DNA from: Ruminiclostridium sp.
GTDB taxonomy: Bacteria; Bacillota; Clostridia; Oscillospirales; Oscillospiraceae
Assembly: GCA_021442645.1 (NCBI GenBank)
Contig: JABUSR010000099.1
Span: 1 to 6,748, forward strand
DNA: 6,748 nt
Reading direction: 5' to 3'
Shown: positions 4,671 through 6,748 of the stretch, one piece after another
How the letters are laid out: each line of letters begins with the position of its first letter
Position numbering within the stretch: position 1 is the stretch's first letter
Notes under the pieces: model-generated
What the model was told of the DNA's origin: nothing
The model's database searches: none
The model's input: only the letters and a program-made list of their open reading frames with translations
Position numbers and translations under genes: made by a program

Positions 4671-4708
4671 GAGTACGTATTCATTTGAGAGAAAGACAGG
4701 TATGACCT

Positions 4709-6004
4709 ATGCTGTATGAAAATCTGGGAATCAACGAGAGCGGCCATCTGACCATAGGCGGTTTGGATGCCGTCCAACTGGCCGAGGAGTTCGGTGCTCC
4801 CCTGTATGTGCTGGACGAGGACCGGGTTCGGTCCAACTGCCGCACCTATGTGAAAGCATTGGGTGAGTATATGCCCACCGGATCCTATCCCCTCTTTGCA
4901 GGGAAGGCCCTATGCTTCAAGGGCCTCTACCCGGCACTGAAGGAGGAGGGAATGGGGGCCGACGTGGTCTCCCCTGGGGAGATATACACCGCCCTGGCTG
5001 GCGGATTCCCGGCAGAGAGGCTCTACTTCCACGGAAATAACAAGACCGATGAGGATATCCTCTACGCAATGGACTGCGGCGTGGGCCATTTCATTGTGGA
5101 TAACCATCACGAGTTGGAGCGGGTTGACCGCTTTGCAGGGGAACGGGGGATCCGCCAGAAGGTTCTCCTCCGGGTCACCCCTGGCATCGACCCCCACACC
5201 CTTCAGGCCATCAACACCGGACGGATTGACTGCCAGTTCGGCGTTCCCATTGAAACAGGACAGGCTGCGCGGTTTGTCCAAGCCGCAGTGGGAATGAAGA
5301 ACCTGGATGTTCTGGGCTTCCACAGCCATATTGGCTCTCAGATCTTTGAGGCGGAGCCCTTTTGCGACGCAGTGGATATCCTTCTGGCCTTTGCGGATGC
5401 TATGCGGAAGGAACTTGGCTTCACTATTCGAGTGTTGAACCTAGGCGGTGGCTTTGGGGTGCGGTATAAGGAGACAGACCCAACAGTGGATATTCCCGGC
5501 AATATCAAGGCACTGTCCGAGCACCTGAAGGCCGGCTGTGCGGATCTGGACTACCCCGTGCCCCAGGTGCTGCTGGAACCCGGCAGAAGCATTGTGGCGG
5601 ACGCTGGCGTCACCCTCTACCGGGTGGGCGGAGTGAAGACCATTGAGGGCTATCGCAGTTATATCACTGTCAACGGCGGAATGACCGACAACCCCCGGTA
5701 CGCCCTGTACCAGTCTGCCTACACGGTTCTGCCTGCCGACCGGATGAACGATGAGCGGAGCTTTCAGTGTACTGTGGCCGGTCGCTGCTGTGAAAGCGGC
5801 GACCTGATCCAGGAAAACATATGGATGCCCGAAGCTCGGCGGGACGACCTCATTGCGGTCCTGACAACCGGTGCGTATAACTTCACCATGTCCTCCAACT
5901 ACAACCGTCTGTGCCGTCCGGCCCTGGTGATGCTCCGGGAGGGAAAGGCCCGTTTGGCTGTCCGCCGCCAGACCTTCGAGGACCTGGTGGCCTGTGACCT
6001 GTAA
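4709..6004 (+). CDS. lysA: Diaminopimelate decarboxylase
   Basis: LysA removes CO2 from meso-diaminopimelate to give L-lysine, the last step of the pathway, in a PLP-dependent reaction. The 431-residue length fits the family. The N-terminal alanine-racemase-like barrel carries the PLP lysine (Lys66, in FAGKA), HSHIGSQ (205-211), the phosphate-binding GGG (246-248) and LEPGRS (289-294). The C-terminal beta domain carries NGGMTDNPRYALY, the active-site Cys361 in CESGD (361-365), and GAYNF with Tyr390. The start follows a modest GACAGG site and a 38-nt gap after dapB, the longest gap in the operon. A six-codon open frame (ATG 4702 to TGA 4719) overlaps this start, but its spacing to the ribosome site is too short to be convincing. 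A hairpin terminator follows. Clostridial LysA commonly has a FAGKA/YAGKA variant rather than YAVKAN. Confidence 0.98.
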   Translation: MLYENLGINESGHLTIGGLDAVQLAEEFGAPLYVLDEDRVRSNCRTYVKALGEYMPTGSYPLFAGKALCFKGLYPALKEEGMGADVVSPGEIYTALAGGFPAERLYFHGNNKTDEDILYAMDCGVGHFIVDNHHELERVDRFAGERGIRQKVLLRVTPGIDPHTLQAINTGRIDCQFGVPIETGQAARFVQAAVGMKNLDVLGFHSHIGSQIFEAEPFCDAVDILLAFADAMRKELGFTIRVLNLGGGFGVRYKETDPTVDIPGNIKALSEHLKAGCADLDYPVPQVLLEPGRSIVADAGVTLYRVGGVKTIEGYRSYITVNGGMTDNPRYALYQSAYTVLPADRMNDERSFQCTVAGRCCESGDLIQENIWMPEARRDDLIAVLTTGAYNFTMSSNYNRLCRPALVMLREGKARLAVRRQTFEDLVACDL

Positions 6005-6050
6005 GGCAGGCTTAAAAGAGAGAAAAAGAGCAACGATACACCTTTCTTGT

Positions 6051-6088
6051 GAAAACGGTTGGCACATCCTGTGCCGACCGTTTTCCGT
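6051..6088 (+). terminator. Terminator of the dap-lysA operon
   Basis: A 16-bp stem (6051-6066 with 6070-6085, one T-G wobble) closes a 3-nt loop 46 nt after lysA. The 3' strand ends in CCGTTTTC, so the T run is inside the stem and the tail (CGTCCCTG) is poor. The stem is symmetrical, so it may act in both directions. It is the only candidate operon end before the GNAT gene. Confidence 0.65.
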
Positions 6089-6125
6089 CCCTGTAGAGCG
6101 TTTAAAGCTCCCGGGATGCCCCCCT

Positions 6126-6153
6126 TTGGCAATCAGAAGGGTATTGATACAGT
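6126..6153 (+). promoter_or_regulatory. Possible promoter of the GNAT gene
   Basis: TTGGCA (6126-6131), a 16-nt spacer and TACAGT (6148-6153) predict a start near 6160. An alternative is TTGATA (6144-6149) with TAGTAT 15 nt on. Either gives a short leader; the exact choice is uncertain. Confidence 0.35.
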
Positions 6154-6185
6154 AAGATAGCAATTAGTATGACAGGAGGGAGCCT

Positions 6186-6647
6186 ATGAAAATTCGGGGC
6201 GCTGAGTTGGAAGATCTGGCAGCTGTCTGCACTTGTTGCGTGGAGGCATTCAAGGACTATATCACCCTCATCGGCCGTATCCCGGGGCCTATGTTGGAGG
6301 ACTATGGCCGAGCCATGGAGGAGGGCTTCCTATTTGTGGCCGAGGAGGACGGGCGGATCCTTGGTTTTCTCCTCATCAAGGAGGGGGAGGGGGGATTCAT
6401 GTGGATGGACATTCTGGCCACCCAACCCAGAGGAAGAGGTGTAGGCACAGTCCTTATGGACTTCTGCGAGGACTTCATACGCTGCCGGGGGAGCTCAGAG
6501 TGCCGTCTCTATACCAATGTGAAGTTCGACCGCACCCGGGAGATTTATCTCCACCGGGGCTATGAAATATATGACCGGGTACAGGAATACGGCTTTGACC
6601 GGTACTATATGAGAAAAGCTCTGGACGGGGTGCCGTGCAAATCGTGA
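6186..6647 (+). CDS. GNAT-family N-acetyltransferase
   Basis: This 153-residue protein has the single-domain GNAT fold, which transfers an acetyl group from acetyl-CoA to an amine. The N-terminus IRGAELEDLAAV is a typical opening. FLFVAEEDGRILGFLLIKE (48-66) forms the central strands, and ATQPRGRGVGTVLMDF (78-93) contains the acetyl-CoA pyrophosphate loop (R/Q-x-x-G-x-G, here 82-87). ECRLYTNVKFDRTREIYLHRGYEIYDR (105-131) matches the C-terminal motif with the conserved Tyr121 and the RGYE turn. The substrate cannot be assigned. AGGAGG (6174-6179) six nt before the ATG fixes the start. It lies after a hairpin terminator with a possible own promoter, so it is probably not part of the lysine operon; a shared function is not supported. 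Confidence 0.92.
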   Translation: MKIRGAELEDLAAVCTCCVEAFKDYITLIGRIPGPMLEDYGRAMEEGFLFVAEEDGRILGFLLIKEGEGGFMWMDILATQPRGRGVGTVLMDFCEDFIRCRGSSECRLYTNVKFDRTREIYLHRGYEIYDRVQEYGFDRYYMRKALDGVPCKS

Positions 6648-6674
6648 TGGGGTTGATACTTCAAAAGGTGTCTC

Positions 6675-6748
6675 ATACGAAATCGACGCCTCTGCGAAGG
6701 CGATTAAAACAAGCCAATTCTTGCCTTGTTTTAATCGGATTTCAGTAT
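6675..6748. repeat. Nested inverted-repeat structure at the window edge
   Basis: CGATTAAAACAAG (6701-6713) pairs perfectly with CTTGTTTTAATCG (6725-6737), and CAA-TTC-TTG (6715-6723) continues it past a C-C mismatch. Outside, GAAATC (6679-6684) pairs with GATTTC (6738-6743) and ATAC (6675-6678) with GTAT (6745-6748), with one bulged base. The left arm carries an extra hairpin, CGCCT (6687-6691) with AGGCG (6698-6702). No T run follows on either strand within the window. It may be a palindromic repeat element, a terminator or a leader RNA; the window ends inside it. Confidence 0.55.

Noticed and set aside
4702..4719. Six-codon open frame overlapping the lysA start, possibly translational coupling
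   Set aside because: The GACAGG site lies only 1 nt before this ATG but about 8 nt before the lysA ATG, so it serves lysA. The overlap is likely chance.

Overview
The window reads as chromosomal DNA from a Gram-positive anaerobe of the Clostridia, plausibly an Oscillospiraceae/Flavonifractor-like gut bacterium. The signs are strong AGGAGG-type ribosome binding sites, TTGACA/TATAAT-like promoters with 17-nt spacers, tRNA genes with encoded CCA, many intrinsic terminators, and an L-box (lysine) riboswitch upstream of dapA. The lineage is inferred from general style, not from a database search. No mobile element, CRISPR array or phage gene is visible.

Layout. (1) Positions 1-298 hold a tRNA cluster: the 3' part of tRNA-His(GTG), then tRNA-Gln(TTG) and tRNA-Lys(TTT). 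It is followed by a perfect 16-bp hairpin at 305-341 that probably terminates both this operon and the LysR gene converging on it. (2) A LysR-type regulator lies at 449-1321 (minus strand). (3) Positions 1322-2174 are a compact regulatory region. It has overlapping divergent promoters with a repeated GATTGTATTYAAA element, a predicted ~137-nt terminated transcript (about 1409-1545), a 63-aa two-helix membrane protein (1731-1922) with its own promoter, and a second predicted ~170-nt structured RNA (about 2001-2170) with its own promoter and terminator. The -35 regions of the two predicted RNAs share an identical 12-mer. (4) A small acidic protein of 82 aa lies on the minus strand at 2280-2528, with a good promoter and a very good terminator. 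(5) Positions 2692-6088 are a complete lysine-branch operon: promoter, lysine riboswitch with transcription-terminating expression platform, dapA, dapB, lysA and terminator. (6) A GNAT acetyltransferase lies at 6186-6647. (7) The right edge carries an inverted-repeat structure that probably continues past the window.

How it works together. DapA and DapB make tetrahydrodipicolinate from aspartate semialdehyde and pyruvate, and LysA decarboxylates meso-diaminopimelate to lysine. The middle steps must be encoded elsewhere. Lysine bound to the leader RNA is predicted to favour the terminator before dapA, lowering all three genes. Residues of DapA at two positions used for lysine feedback in the E. 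coli enzyme are not conserved, so the RNA switch may be the main lysine sensor.

The best-supported non-coding element is the lysine riboswitch, a known class. The most open question is the LysR / small RNA / small membrane protein / small RNA block. Its promoters, terminators and pairings were found by eye and have no experimental or comparative support here.
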